64,000 nucleotides of DNA from Symploca sp. SIO3C6 (GCA_010692425.1 JAAHHJ010000001.1:124001-188000), one strand, 5' to 3'; counted from the first letter of the stretch, positions 35,988-44,765 are shown. The notes: generated from the sequence alone by a model not told the origin. Made by a program: numbers and translations.

Positions 35988-37187
35988 ATGGCAAAAGTTC
36001 TCATTATCGGTGCAGGCGGAGTTGGCAACGTGGTTGCTAAAAAGTGTACTCAAGCACAAGAGGTATTCTCTGAAATTCTCTTAGCGAGCAGAACCAAGGA
36101 TAAATGTGATGCCATCGCCACTTCTACTAATCATCCATTGTTAACAACGGCCCAAGTCGATGCCAACAAAGTCAATGAAATGGTTGCACTCATTAATGAC
36201 TTTGGGCCTGATATCCTTATCAACGTGGCTCTGCCTTATCAAGACCTGCCGATTATGGAGGCATGCCTGGAAACGGGAGTGCATTATCTCGATACTGCAA
36301 ACTACGAACCTCCTGAGGAAGCAAAGTTTGAATATAAATGGCAATGGGACTACCATCAAAGGTACAAACAAGCTGGGATTATGGCTGTGCTTGGATGCGG
36401 ATTTGATCCTGGTGTGACAGGTGTATTTACAGCCTATGCACTAAAGCACTACTTTGATGAGATTCATTACCTTGATATCGTCGATTGTAATGCAGGTGAT
36501 CACGGTCATCCCTTTGCCACCAACTTTAATCCTGAGATTAATATCAGAGAGATTACCCAAAAAGGAAAATACTACGAAAACTCCAACTGGGTAGAGGTTG
36601 ATCCATTCTCAGTGCATCGCTCCATCAATTATCCTGAGATCGGTTCTAGAGAGTCATACCTGTTATACCATGAAGAGCTTGAGTCTCTAGTGAAGCACAT
36701 TCCGACCATTAAACGTGCTCGCTTCTGGATGACTTTCAGTGAAAGTTATCTAACGCACCTTAGAGTCCTCCAGAATGTAGGATTAACTAGTATTGAGCCC
36801 ATTGAGTATGAAGGGAAGCAAATCGTACCCTTGCAGTTTCTGAAAGCTGTCCTACCTATACCATCTTCACTCGGAGAGAATTATCAAGGCAAGACTTCGA
36901 TTGGTTGCCATATTCGAGGGGTAAAAGATGGAAAACCAAGAACATACTATATCTACAATAACTGTGACCACGCAGAAGCTTATGAAGAAGTAGGGGCACA
37001 AGCTGTTGCCTACACTACGGGAGTACCCGCCATGCTTGGTGCCATGCTAGTCTTAACTGGCAAATGGAAAGGTGAGGGAGTTTTTAATGTCGAACAACTT
37101 GACCCTGATCCTTTCTTGGCAAAGCTAGGAAAATATGGGTTGGAGTGGCATGAGTTAATTAACAACTCAGAAGAATTTGTAGATTAG
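35988..37187 (+). CDS. Carboxynorspermidine/carboxyspermidine dehydrogenase (saccharopine dehydrogenase-like)
   Basis: A 399-residue NAD(P)H-dependent enzyme of the saccharopine dehydrogenase superfamily. The Rossmann motif is VLIIGAGGVGNVVAKKC at the N-terminus, with DTANYEPPEE and VLGCGFDPGVTGVFTAY in the middle and GVPAMLGAMLVLTGKW near the end; these are characteristic of the carboxynorspermidine dehydrogenase (CASDH) subgroup rather than lysine pathway enzymes. It condenses aspartate semialdehyde with putrescine or diaminopropane. It is the first gene of a three-gene operon, followed after 8 bp by the matching decarboxylase, which supports the assignment strongly. Confidence 0.92.
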   Translation: MAKVLIIGAGGVGNVVAKKCTQAQEVFSEILLASRTKDKCDAIATSTNHPLLTTAQVDANKVNEMVALINDFGPDILINVALPYQDLPIMEACLETGVHYLDTANYEPPEEAKFEYKWQWDYHQRYKQAGIMAVLGCGFDPGVTGVFTAYALKHYFDEIHYLDIVDCNAGDHGHPFATNFNPEINIREITQKGKYYENSNWVEVDPFSVHRSINYPEIGSRESYLLYHEELESLVKHIPTIKRARFWMTFSESYLTHLRVLQNVGLTSIEPIEYEGKQIVPLQFLKAVLPIPSSLGENYQGKTSIGCHIRGVKDGKPRTYYIYNNCDHAEAYEEVGAQAVAYTTGVPAMLGAMLVLTGKWKGEGVFNVEQLDPDPFLAKLGKYGLEWHELINNSEEFVD

Positions 37188-37195
37188 TAAGCTAG

Positions 37196-38335
37196 ATGAC
37201 TGATTATTCCAAAATCCCTTCTCCCTGCTATGTACTGGAGGAAAAAAAGCTAATTCAGAATCTTGAGCTAATCGACTGCGTTCAGAAAAGAGCGCAGATT
37301 AGTGTTATTCTGGCCCTGAAGGGGTTTGCGATGTTCAGTACCTTTCCCATTGTCAAAAAATACTTACAAGGGACTACTGCCAGCTCTTTGTTTGAAGCAA
37401 GGTTAGGACGAGAGGAGTTTGGCAGAGAGCTTCATCTTTATTGTCCTGTTTACCAAGAAAACGAGTTTCAAGAGCTGATTCAAGAGGCAACCCATATCTC
37501 GTTTAACTCTTTACGTCAATGGGAGCAATTTAAAGAAAAAACTCTCCTAACTCAGGTATCGCCAGGGCTAAGAATTAATCCAGAGTATTCTCCGGTGGAA
37601 CAGGAGATTTATAATCCCTCGTCTCCTCTATCTCGTTTAGGAATACGGGCTGAAGTATTAGGTGATAAGTTACCGGAGGGCATTGAAGGATTACATTGTC
37701 ATAATTTATGTGAAAGCAACTCTCACGCTTTAGTCTCCACCTTAGAGCAGATTGAAATACTCTTTGGACATCACCTTCGGCAGATTAAGTGGCTTAATTT
37801 AGGGGGAGGACATCTGATAACTTCTAAAAGTTATGACATCGAACACTTGATCCAAGTGATAACTAGCTTCAAAACCCGCTATCCTCACTTGGATATTTAC
37901 CTGGAGCCCGGTTCTGCCGTAGCATGGGAATCTGGGCTACTCCGTGCAACAGTGCTCGATCTAATTGAGACTTCAGGCCCGATCATTGCCATGCTTGACG
38001 TATCATTTACTGCCCATATGCCCGATTGTTTGGAAATGCCTTATAAACCTCGCATTCGAGGTGCAAGAGATCCAAAAGATGCAGAACCAAAATACCGGAT
38101 GGGGGGCCTTACCTGCCTTGCAGGAGATTTTATGGGCATGGGAGATTACTACTTTGAAATGCCTTTGCAGGTTGGTGACACTATTCTCTTTGAAGATATG
38201 ATTCACTATACGATGGTGAAGACTTCCATGTTTAATGGCATAAAACATCCTGCTATCGGGATTGTCGGCTCTGATGGTACCTTTAATCTGGTTAGAGAGT
38301 TTGACTATGAGGATTACAAGAATCGATTATCTTAG
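37196..38335 (+). CDS. nspC: Carboxynorspermidine decarboxylase NspC
   Basis: A 379-residue PLP-dependent decarboxylase of the alanine-racemase fold type. The PLP lysine is Lys42 in ILALKGFAMFS. Other markers are GLHCHNLCES (substrate/PLP His), LNLGGGHLI, the PLP phosphate loop EPGSAVAW, and the C-terminal GGLTCLAGD with the active-site Cys. It decarboxylates carboxy(nor)spermidine to (nor)spermidine. It starts 8 bp after the dehydrogenase stop. With the adjacent agmatinase supplying putrescine, spermidine is the likely product, although the enzyme family accepts both substrates. Confidence 0.95.
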   Translation: MTDYSKIPSPCYVLEEKKLIQNLELIDCVQKRAQISVILALKGFAMFSTFPIVKKYLQGTTASSLFEARLGREEFGRELHLYCPVYQENEFQELIQEATHISFNSLRQWEQFKEKTLLTQVSPGLRINPEYSPVEQEIYNPSSPLSRLGIRAEVLGDKLPEGIEGLHCHNLCESNSHALVSTLEQIEILFGHHLRQIKWLNLGGGHLITSKSYDIEHLIQVITSFKTRYPHLDIYLEPGSAVAWESGLLRATVLDLIETSGPIIAMLDVSFTAHMPDCLEMPYKPRIRGARDPKDAEPKYRMGGLTCLAGDFMGMGDYYFEMPLQVGDTILFEDMIHYTMVKTSMFNGIKHPAIGIVGSDGTFNLVREFDYEDYKNRLS

Positions 38336-38358
38336 AAGCACCTCACGGGCCCTCAAAG

Positions 38359-39402
38359 ATGAATCAAGCCAATTTTAATCCTAATGGCATTACTAGACCT
38401 AACGGCTGCTTCTTTGGCTTTCCCTATTCGGTTGAGGAGGCTGCAATTGTTTTTTTACCTGTACCTTGGGATGTCACAACATCTTATCGAGAAGGTGCAG
38501 CTAATGGGCCTCAAGCAATTTTAGATGCTTCGGTACAGTTAGATTGGTATGATTTTGATCTACCCAAAGCTTGGCAGACAAGGTGCGGGACTATACCAAT
38601 TAACTCAACTATTCAAGACCAAAATCGCGCTATGCGAGCGATCGCTAAAGAGATTATTGAATATCTGGAGACAGGTGGTAATGTTGATGATGATGCGATC
38701 GCTAAACAGTTAGCAACGGTTAATCAAGCCTCGGTTGTTCTCAACAATTGGGTTTACTCTCAAGCCTTAGAATTGTTAGAGCAGGGCAAGCTAGTGGGTA
38801 TTGTTGGTGGAGATCATAGTGTTCCTCTTGGCTTAATGCAAGCCCTAGCAGAAAAACACGAAGAATACGGTATTTTACAAATCGATGCCCATGCGGACCT
38901 TCGGAAGGCTTACGAGGGTTTTACTTATTCCCATGCCTCAATCATGCACAATGCTCTGAGCATACCTCAAATTAGTCGCTTAGTTCAGGTTGGTATCCGA
39001 GATGTTTGTGAGGCAGAAATGGCAATGGTAAAAAGCGATTACCGAATTGTCATGTTTGATGATTGGCAGCTCAAAGCCAATGCTTACGAAGGCATCACTT
39101 GGGCAGCTCAGTGCCATAAAATTATCTCTAATTTACCTGATAAAGTATATATTAGTTTTGATATTGACGGCTTAAATCCCTCCTATTGTCCTCATACAGG
39201 CACTCCCGTACCAGGTGGCTTAGAATTTAATGAAGCAATTTACTTGTTGCGATCGCTAGTTCAAACTGGGAAAACGATTATTGGTTTTGATCTATGTGAA
39301 GTGGCTCCAGGTGAATTGGGAGATGAGTGGGATGGCAATGTTGGAGCTAGAGTTTTGTACAAACTTGCTTGTTTGAACGTCTGTCGGCAGTCCTTACCTT
39401 GA
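38359..39402 (+). CDS. speB: Ureohydrolase, agmatinase type
   Basis: A 347-residue arginase/agmatinase family metalloenzyme. The binuclear metal site motifs are GGDHSVPLG, QIDAHADLR and SFDIDGLNPSYCP, all intact; Mn2+ is usual. The N-terminus (NPNGITRPNGCFFGFP) is characteristic of ureohydrolases found next to carboxynorspermidine genes. It most likely hydrolyses agmatine to putrescine and urea, feeding the two upstream enzymes (23 bp spacing). Some cyanobacterial members of this family hydrolyse other guanidino compounds, including guanidine itself, so the substrate is inferred from context. Confidence 0.85.
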   Translation: MNQANFNPNGITRPNGCFFGFPYSVEEAAIVFLPVPWDVTTSYREGAANGPQAILDASVQLDWYDFDLPKAWQTRCGTIPINSTIQDQNRAMRAIAKEIIEYLETGGNVDDDAIAKQLATVNQASVVLNNWVYSQALELLEQGKLVGIVGGDHSVPLGLMQALAEKHEEYGILQIDAHADLRKAYEGFTYSHASIMHNALSIPQISRLVQVGIRDVCEAEMAMVKSDYRIVMFDDWQLKANAYEGITWAAQCHKIISNLPDKVYISFDIDGLNPSYCPHTGTPVPGGLEFNEAIYLLRSLVQTGKTIIGFDLCEVAPGELGDEWDGNVGARVLYKLACLNVCRQSLP

Positions 39403-39719
39403 ACGAAGTAAGGTAAGAACCGATAGCCAGTGTGAGCAACTTTAGTGGCAAAAAACATTCTTGTTTCAGTCTAACTTAGGGTATTGTATAACAATAATTA
39501 GTGCTTAAGTGAGGTGATGTAATTAGAGACAAGGCACTTAACTTTTCGATAAAGATTTTTAGCCTTACCCCAATTCAGTATTCCTTTATTTTGGCTCCCT
39601 ATAATTAACGAAAGAGAATTTAAAAACCCTCTCTGGGTAATTCCCGAGAGGGGTTTTGGTAATGGTAATGCTATAGTTCGGTCAGCTGGTCAAAAAAATG
39701 CAAAAACAGGGTTGGAAAT
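39403..39719. other. Intergenic region with terminator
   Basis: A 317 bp convergent intergenic region between the polyamine operon and the HigA-like gene. A terminator hairpin is at 39622-39657; nothing else was identified. Confidence 0.5.
39622..39657. terminator. Bidirectional intrinsic terminator
   Basis: Stem CCCTCTC/GAGAGGG with an inner GGG/CCC pair around a TAATT loop, flanked by AAAA on the left and TTTT on the right, so it can end transcripts from both sides. It serves the polyamine operon and the convergent antitoxin-like gene. Confidence 0.8.
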
Positions 39720-40127
39720 CTAAATAAACAGACCTGGAGAAACCTGAAAAATTTCACCTAGTGTCTTTGCCTGAGATTTACTAATGGAGCGCTTCCCATT
39801 GACAATTTCTGAAACTACTCCACTAGAGCCTAGTCTTCCCGCCAAGTCAGCCTGCCTCAAGTTATTTTCTTCCATCAGATGCAGAAGCATCTCATGAGGA
39901 GAGACTGGTTCTGGCGGCTCAAGCTTCTCAAGCTTTCTCTCGTAGTCTTTCACGAGAGAGGTGATCAATTTGAGGACTGCGGTTTCTTCAGGAGTGCGAT
40001 CTCCTCGAGCCATCAGCTCTAGAAGCACTTGATAAGATGAGTTGTATTCTTCCTCTGTTTCAATCACCTTGGGTTGGAATTTGACCAAAAGCTGACTGTA
40101 GGCAGCTTTGTCGATTACTGGAATCAT
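39720..40127 (-). CDS. HigA-like antitoxin (XRE helix-turn-helix), orphan
   Basis: About 135 residues when started at the Met at 40127 (MIPVIDKAAYSQLLVKFQPKV), which matches HigA-type antitoxins of this class. The open frame extends upstream to 40235 but that 36-residue extension is unlike the family. The N-terminal half is the KVIETEEEYNSSYQVLLELM domain; the C-terminal half is an XRE HTH (RQADLAGRLGSSGVVSEIVNGKRSISKSQAKTL in pieces). HigA normally binds and neutralises a HigB RNase encoded just upstream. No HigB ORF exists in the 170 bp before it or on either side, so it is an orphan or a repurposed regulator. Confidence 0.8.
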   Translation of the reverse strand: MIPVIDKAAYSQLLVKFQPKVIETEEEYNSSYQVLLELMARGDRTPEETAVLKLITSLVKDYERKLEKLEPPEPVSPHEMLLHLMEENNLRQADLAGRLGSSGVVSEIVNGKRSISKSQAKTLGEIFQVSPGLFI

Positions 40128-40405
40128 TTTTTTTGAGTTTGGCTTTCCGTATGTAGTGTTGGGGAGGGAGCGCTCTCCCTCCTGCTCAGGAGCAATCCTC
40201 CAGGTGGCTGTGGTACACCGTGAGTTTTTCATCAAGTGCCATCCCTGAACAAAAAACCGTCCTAATTATCATTAATTTTTGATTATTGACTAGCGTTTCC
40301 ACTTTCGCTATTGGGCTATAACCTTTATCCCGAAGGCTGTTGAGCCCTTTATTTTACTTCAAACTCAGGTTTAAAAGAGCTTTGGTTATCTTAAATTCAG
40401 CCGAC

Positions 40406-41050
40406 TTAACCACGAAGCACACGATAAACAAAAGCTTCGATAATTGCTGTCTCAGAAACCAACGGAATATTTTTAAATGGCTTAGAATGTTCTACCAGTT
40501 GGCACCATCCTTCTTTCTCTAAAGTATTTATTTTCGCTCGAATGGTATCAATGTAAGCAGCAACATCAACTCTAATTGCGACAATAATAAAACCCTGCGG
40601 TTTGACAATGCGCATGAATTCATCAAATGATTCGGGGGGTGCGTGGTTAGCGGAAAAAGTACCAGCACTCACAACCGCATCAAAGGCATTATCAGTAAAA
40701 TCTAAAGGTTGCCCCAATACCATTTGTCTCAAATCTTGATAGACTTGTTTTTTCCGTGCTCTTTCTAACATACCCAGGGATAAATCAATACCCACTAGAT
40801 TGGTATATCCAAGAATAGAAAGAAGTTCTCCTACCATTCCTGTACCAACGCCAGCATCTAATATATTGGCATCAGTGGATTGGATAAATCTTCCCACCAA
40901 TCCACTAATTACAGCAGGAGGGTTATAGCCAAAGCTTAGAACACTTTCATCATACTCTTGTGACCAGTGATCGTAGATATTGGACAACTCTTGGTTATTC
41001 TGAGCAGATTTTACTTTTTCCAGCCAATGTGATTTATCAGTTGGCATCAT
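40406..41050 (-). CDS. SAM-dependent methyltransferase
   Basis: A class I methyltransferase of about 214 residues. The start at 41050 is chosen because TAGGAGA lies a few bases before ATGATG; the longer frame starts at 41095. Motif I is ILDAGVGTGMVGE, then LVGIDLSLGMLERAR, and DAVVSAGTFSANHAPPESFDEFMRIVKPQGFII, as in small-molecule O/N-methyltransferases. It is the last gene of a three-gene minus-strand operon with an aminotransferase (72 bp upstream) and a sulfotransferase. The likely substrate is the small molecule made by these enzymes. Confidence 0.85.
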   Translation of the reverse strand: MMPTDKSHWLEKVKSAQNNQELSNIYDHWSQEYDESVLSFGYNPPAVISGLVGRFIQSTDANILDAGVGTGMVGELLSILGYTNLVGIDLSLGMLERARKKQVYQDLRQMVLGQPLDFTDNAFDAVVSAGTFSANHAPPESFDEFMRIVKPQGFIIVAIRVDVAAYIDTIRAKINTLEKEGWCQLVEHSKPFKNIPLVSETAIIEAFVYRVLRG

Positions 41051-41122
41051 CAAGTCTCCTAGAGTTTTAGCTGAATAGCTGAGAAGCCCGCGCAATATCT
41101 TTGATTTAGCGCCGGGAGTATG

Positions 41123-42406
41123 TCACATAGCTAAAAGATATTCCTTCAAGATAGTTCTTAAGCGGGTTGCCATATCATCAATATCTTGCCGTGTGGATAC
41201 TAGAGGAGGTACAACAGGAATAACATTATTTTCTGCAGGTCGTCTGAATAATAAACCATGTTTTCTGGCAAAAGGAGCAAGATTAGCTGCGTCATGCTCA
41301 TCAACGAGCTTCACTCCATACATATAACCGCGCCCTTTCACCTGCTCAACAATCTCAAACTCATCATCTAAAGTCTGCATTTGTTGATAGAAATAATCAG
41401 CGTTATCCTTAACATGATTGAGAATTCCCTCACTATGCAAAATATCCAGAGTTTTACTGGCTGCTGCACAAGCGATTGGATGTCCTCCGTGGGTAAAGCC
41501 ATGATTTAACGTCACATCTTTAGTCATAAATGGATCAGCAATTTTTGCTGTCACTAAGACTCCTCCTAGGGGAGCATAGCCTGATGTGATGGCTTTAGCA
41601 ACTGTAATTAAATCTGGAACAATACCCATACCCTGATAGGCAAATAAGTCACCAGTCCGCCCATATCCAGTGACAATCTCATCCAAAATTAGCAGAATAT
41701 TGTGGGTAAGGCAAAACTTCTTGAGTTTCTCAATAAGCTGAGGAGGGATGGGAATAATTCCTCCTGCCGCAATCACAGGTTCTATTACAATAGCGGCAAC
41801 GTTTTCCACATTCTGAGCTAAGATAGTATGTTCGATCTTGTCTAAATACTCTATCCAATTGTCTTGATTAATCTCATAAGACATGGGAATCTCAAAGCTA
41901 TCGGGAGGAATCGGACCAACATTTTTCCGAATTGAAGGAATCCCCATAATGCTCAAAGCACCCAGTGAGACTCCATGATAGGAGTTGCTGAAATGACCCA
42001 CTTGAACTTTCTGAGGATTACCTGTCAAGCAGTGATAAGCACGGCTAATTTTGAGGGCTGTCTCAATTGCTTCGGCTCCCCCGGAAGTATAGAAAATCTT
42101 CGAGAAATCGCCATTGAGATAGTCCAAGAGCTTATCAGCGTAGTCAACAGCAGTTTGATGGGCGCGACTAAATAGGGGTAAACAGGCAATTTCTCTGGCT
42201 TGGTTCATCATTGCCTCAATGATATCTTCTCGCCCGTAGCCCAGGCTTAAACTCCACAAGCAAGCATTGACATCCAAATAGCAATTGCCCTGCTTATCGT
42301 AAAGATAAATACCTTTTCCTTTGGTGAGAATAAGCGGGTCTTCTAAAAACTCGCCCATGTTAGTAAAAGGATGCCAAACTGGATAAGACACACTTGTTTT
42401 CCTCAA
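41123..42406 (-). CDS. Class III aminotransferase (PLP-dependent)
   Basis: A 427-residue fold type I aminotransferase. The N-terminal VWHPFTNM resembles the WHP(F/Y)T signature of BioA and omega-aminotransferases. TSGGAEAIETALK binds the cofactor phosphate, LDEIVTGYGRTG carries Asp242 which contacts the PLP ring nitrogen, and Lys271 (TVAKAITSGYAPLGG) is the Schiff-base lysine. All catalytic residues look intact. Class III enzymes act on terminal amines such as putrescine, beta-alanine, taurine or 7,8-diaminopelargonate. It lies 19 bp after the sulfotransferase stop, so the pair probably acts in one pathway. The exact substrate cannot be read from sequence. Confidence 0.92.
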   Translation of the reverse strand: MRKTSVSYPVWHPFTNMGEFLEDPLILTKGKGIYLYDKQGNCYLDVNACLWSLSLGYGREDIIEAMMNQAREIACLPLFSRAHQTAVDYADKLLDYLNGDFSKIFYTSGGAEAIETALKISRAYHCLTGNPQKVQVGHFSNSYHGVSLGALSIMGIPSIRKNVGPIPPDSFEIPMSYEINQDNWIEYLDKIEHTILAQNVENVAAIVIEPVIAAGGIIPIPPQLIEKLKKFCLTHNILLILDEIVTGYGRTGDLFAYQGMGIVPDLITVAKAITSGYAPLGGVLVTAKIADPFMTKDVTLNHGFTHGGHPIACAAASKTLDILHSEGILNHVKDNADYFYQQMQTLDDEFEIVEQVKGRGYMYGVKLVDEHDAANLAPFARKHGLLFRRPAENNVIPVVPPLVSTRQDIDDMATRLRTILKEYLLAM

Positions 42407-42425
42407 ATATTTATACTTATCTTGC

Positions 42426-43196
42426 TTATTTCTCTATAATTTTAGTTGAATCTGGCACAATTCTATGTTGGTACATTTGTTGATAGAAGGGTAAACTATA
42501 ATCATAAAGTTCTCGAATTCTGTCATTGTTAGTCACATTTTCTTCGTATTGGTTAATACTCCCGCTGTAAATTTTACTACTGGATGTCACGTCAGCGTGC
42601 CAGATTTTCCAAACATCCCACTGTTTACTATAGAATGACCTCCATTGCAAAGCTTCGGGAATAAATTTGATGTTGATTCTCTGGCAATAGGAAGCTATGA
42701 TTTCTTCTGGGTGGCTCTGTAAATCATCGGCATCAATTACCACCGGAATTTGACCTGAAAATTCGGCTATTTTCTCAAAGAGATGATATTGCTGCTGGTA
42801 GCCGATTTCATCTTCGATGATCTTTGGGTCTAAAAAATAATAGGAAGGAATTGACTTAGCTGGATTACGAATAATAAAAGTATTAACCAGATTTTGCAAA
42901 AAAAACTCATCTTTTACCAGATATTCATAACAGTGATAAGCCATATCTTTCAAAAAAACAGGCTGTTGCTTTGAACTGTGTAGAATCTGGTTTTTTATAT
43001 CTTCAAATTGTATGGGATGTTCGGCATCAATAATCATCCCTGTAGGAAGTCCTCTTTTTTCTAAGACGTAATAGATATAAGCAAAAGGTTCATGCAAAAT
43101 TTTAAAGTCTCCCCTATTCATAATCATGCGTTCAAATGCAGTCGAAAGAGAGCGTGGATGCGACCACAGCACAACTATATTATTTTTCATTCTCAA
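42426..43196 (-). CDS. Sulfotransferase family protein
   Basis: A 256-residue PAPS-dependent sulfotransferase-like protein. The N-terminal WSHPRSLSTAFERMI (residues 11-25) is the 5'-phosphosulfate loop, with HEPFAYIYYV after it. The 3'-phosphate binding motif is FIIRNPAKSIPSYY (about 107-120). This subfamily (HPRS-x-ST) is found in bacteria for small-molecule sulfation. It is the first gene of a compact operon with an aminotransferase and a methyltransferase. The product would be a sulfated, perhaps methylated, amino compound; this is inference from gene content. No PAPS synthesis gene is nearby. Confidence 0.82.
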   Translation of the reverse strand: MRMKNNIVVLWSHPRSLSTAFERMIMNRGDFKILHEPFAYIYYVLEKRGLPTGMIIDAEHPIQFEDIKNQILHSSKQQPVFLKDMAYHCYEYLVKDEFFLQNLVNTFIIRNPAKSIPSYYFLDPKIIEDEIGYQQQYHLFEKIAEFSGQIPVVIDADDLQSHPEEIIASYCQRINIKFIPEALQWRSFYSKQWDVWKIWHADVTSSSKIYSGSINQYEENVTNNDRIRELYDYSLPFYQQMYQHRIVPDSTKIIEK

Positions 43197-43338
43197 GAAA
43201 AATGATAACTGTCAACTCAAGTTACGTATTTCAATATGTAACACTAAGCCAATATAGAGGACAATTCTAAAGTCATCAGCATAGCGGTGGATTTTTGTAT
43301 TCTAAAATACTAATTGATTGTCCCATAATTTATTTAAG

Positions 43339-43377
43339 TTGACACTCCCCCTCCTTGAAGAAGGGCGATTTTTAGCT
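43339..43377 (-). mobile_element. IS200/IS605-like end remnant
   Basis: GTTGACACTCCCC followed by a CTCCTT-GAAGAAGG hairpin; read on the minus strand it ends GGGGAGTGTCAAC like the solo end at 24738-24772, in opposite orientation. It borders the broken sirtuin gene. Confidence 0.5.
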
Positions 43378-43386
43378 CATCGATAG

Positions 43387-43746
43387 AATTTACCTGAAGG
43401 GGTTTTCCCACTCATTGCTGGAGCCGGTTTATCTGCAGACTCTGGCCTACCTACATATCGTGGTGTTGGTGGACTTTTTGAAGGTGTTCTCACTCAAGAA
43501 GGTGTGCCTATCGAAGAAGCAATCAGTAGAAACATGGTTACAAACTCGCCCCGAAGTAACTTGGAAATATCTGTGGCAAATTGGAGCAGCCTGTCATAGA
43601 GCAAAATTCAATCATGCTCATGAGGTGATTGCACAAATCGAGTCTTGGAAACCAGATACATTGGTATTAACGCAGAATATAGAAGGATTCTAGCACGCCG
43701 CCGGAAGAGGTACATCATCCGGTATCACCGGACGAATGTCAATTGA
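43387..43746 (+). pseudogene. Sir2-family NAD-dependent deacylase, degenerate
   Basis: The first frame encodes LIAGAGLSADSGLPTYRGV, the NAD-binding GAG-x-S-x-x-SG-x-P-x-(F/Y)R signature of sirtuins, then VLTQEGVPIEEAISR. Around 43522-43530 the reading shifts frame and continues as ETWLQTRPEVTWKYLW and TLVLTQNIEGF, equivalent to the TQN(I/V)DG motif. A TAG stop follows, and the zinc-finger and C-terminal parts are lost. The N-terminal helix before the glycine loop is also missing, with a stop at 43384. So this is a sirtuin remnant broken by a frameshift, a nonsense mutation and truncation at both ends. Confidence 0.85.
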
Positions 43747-43865
43747 GTGAGAAGCCATAATGCACCAGTATAAATATTGTGCTTGTGAATGAAATGTGAA
43801 CCAATTTTCCCAAGCAATGGTATACTAGTCATCCGTAGATAAATTATAGGATTTAGAGCAAAATC

Positions 43866-43891
43866 CCCATCTTTCCAGTGGGGGATGTAGC
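43866..43891 (+). mobile_element. Possible second IS end hairpin
   Basis: AATCCCCATC-TTTCCA-GTGGGGGAT forms a short hairpin (ATCCCC/GGGGGAT). With the inverted end at 43339-43377 it brackets the sirtuin remnant. Weak on its own. Confidence 0.35.
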
Positions 43892-43988
43892 TATTGCACC
43901 TTTAGGTGTGCTAGACATTCCGTAACTAACGATTGATTGAAGGAGTAGATTGGGGAATGTCAATGTGGTTTTCTATTTTAATTTATTT

Positions 43989-44765
43989 ATGCGCCTAACT
44001 TATTTTGGCTCCAATAGCTGGCTGCTGGAACTAGGACAGCAGCGAATACTAATTGACCCCTGGCTAGTTGGCTCTCTGGTATTTGGTAATGCTCCCTGGT
44101 TCTTCAAAGCTGAAAAACCGCAAGCACTTGAGTCTCTTCCTGATCAGATTGATTTAATTCTCCTCTCTCAAGGTCTAGAAGACCACGCCCATAAACCAAC
44201 TTTGGAAAAGCTTGATAGGAGTATTCCTGTTGTTGCTTCTACTAGTGCATCTAAAGTAGTGAAACAGTTGGGATATACCCAGGTAAGTACTCTTATTCCT
44301 GGTCAGAGGTTCACTTTAGCCAATCAAGTCGAGATCTGTGGTTTGCCAGGAGCGCCTATTGGTCCTTTACAGATAGAAAATGCCTACCTTATTAAGCAAT
44401 TAGATAATAACACAACTTTATACTACGAACCTCATGGTTATCCTCCCTCTGAGCTAAAAGATTATGCTCCCGTAGATGTAGTAATTAGCCCTGCACTCAG
44501 CATAGAATTGCCCTTATTAGGTCCTATCCTTCAGGGGAATGATACGGCACTACAGCTGATTGAATGGGTGAAACCACAAGTATTTCTGCCGACAGCTACA
44601 GGAGGCGAGGTGGAATATCAAGGAATTCTTAATTCTTTGCTCAAGACTACCGGAAGTCTCGAAAATTTGCGATCGCAATTAGCACAGCGTAACCTACGAA
44701 CTCAGGTGATTGAGCCTAAGCAAGGGCAGCCTTTCGAGGTAAAACTGGCTAGTAGAGTGTCGTAA
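43989..44765 (+). CDS. Metallo-beta-lactamase fold hydrolase (UlaG-like)
   Basis: 258 residues when started at the ATG at 43989 (MRLTYFGSNSWLLELG), which matches related proteins better than the upstream start at 43950. The N-terminal YFGSNSWLLELGQQRILIDPWLVG is typical of the MBL-fold UlaG/DUF-type group. The metal-binding motif normally HxHxDH is here LLSQGLEDHAHKPT, so the first His residues are replaced; only DHAH remains. Metal binding and hydrolase activity may therefore be altered, although this variation is common in plant and cyanobacterial relatives. Function unknown; monocistronic. Confidence 0.75.
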   Translation: MRLTYFGSNSWLLELGQQRILIDPWLVGSLVFGNAPWFFKAEKPQALESLPDQIDLILLSQGLEDHAHKPTLEKLDRSIPVVASTSASKVVKQLGYTQVSTLIPGQRFTLANQVEICGLPGAPIGPLQIENAYLIKQLDNNTTLYYEPHGYPPSELKDYAPVDVVISPALSIELPLLGPILQGNDTALQLIEWVKPQVFLPTATGGEVEYQGILNSLLKTTGSLENLRSQLAQRNLRTQVIEPKQGQPFEVKLASRVS

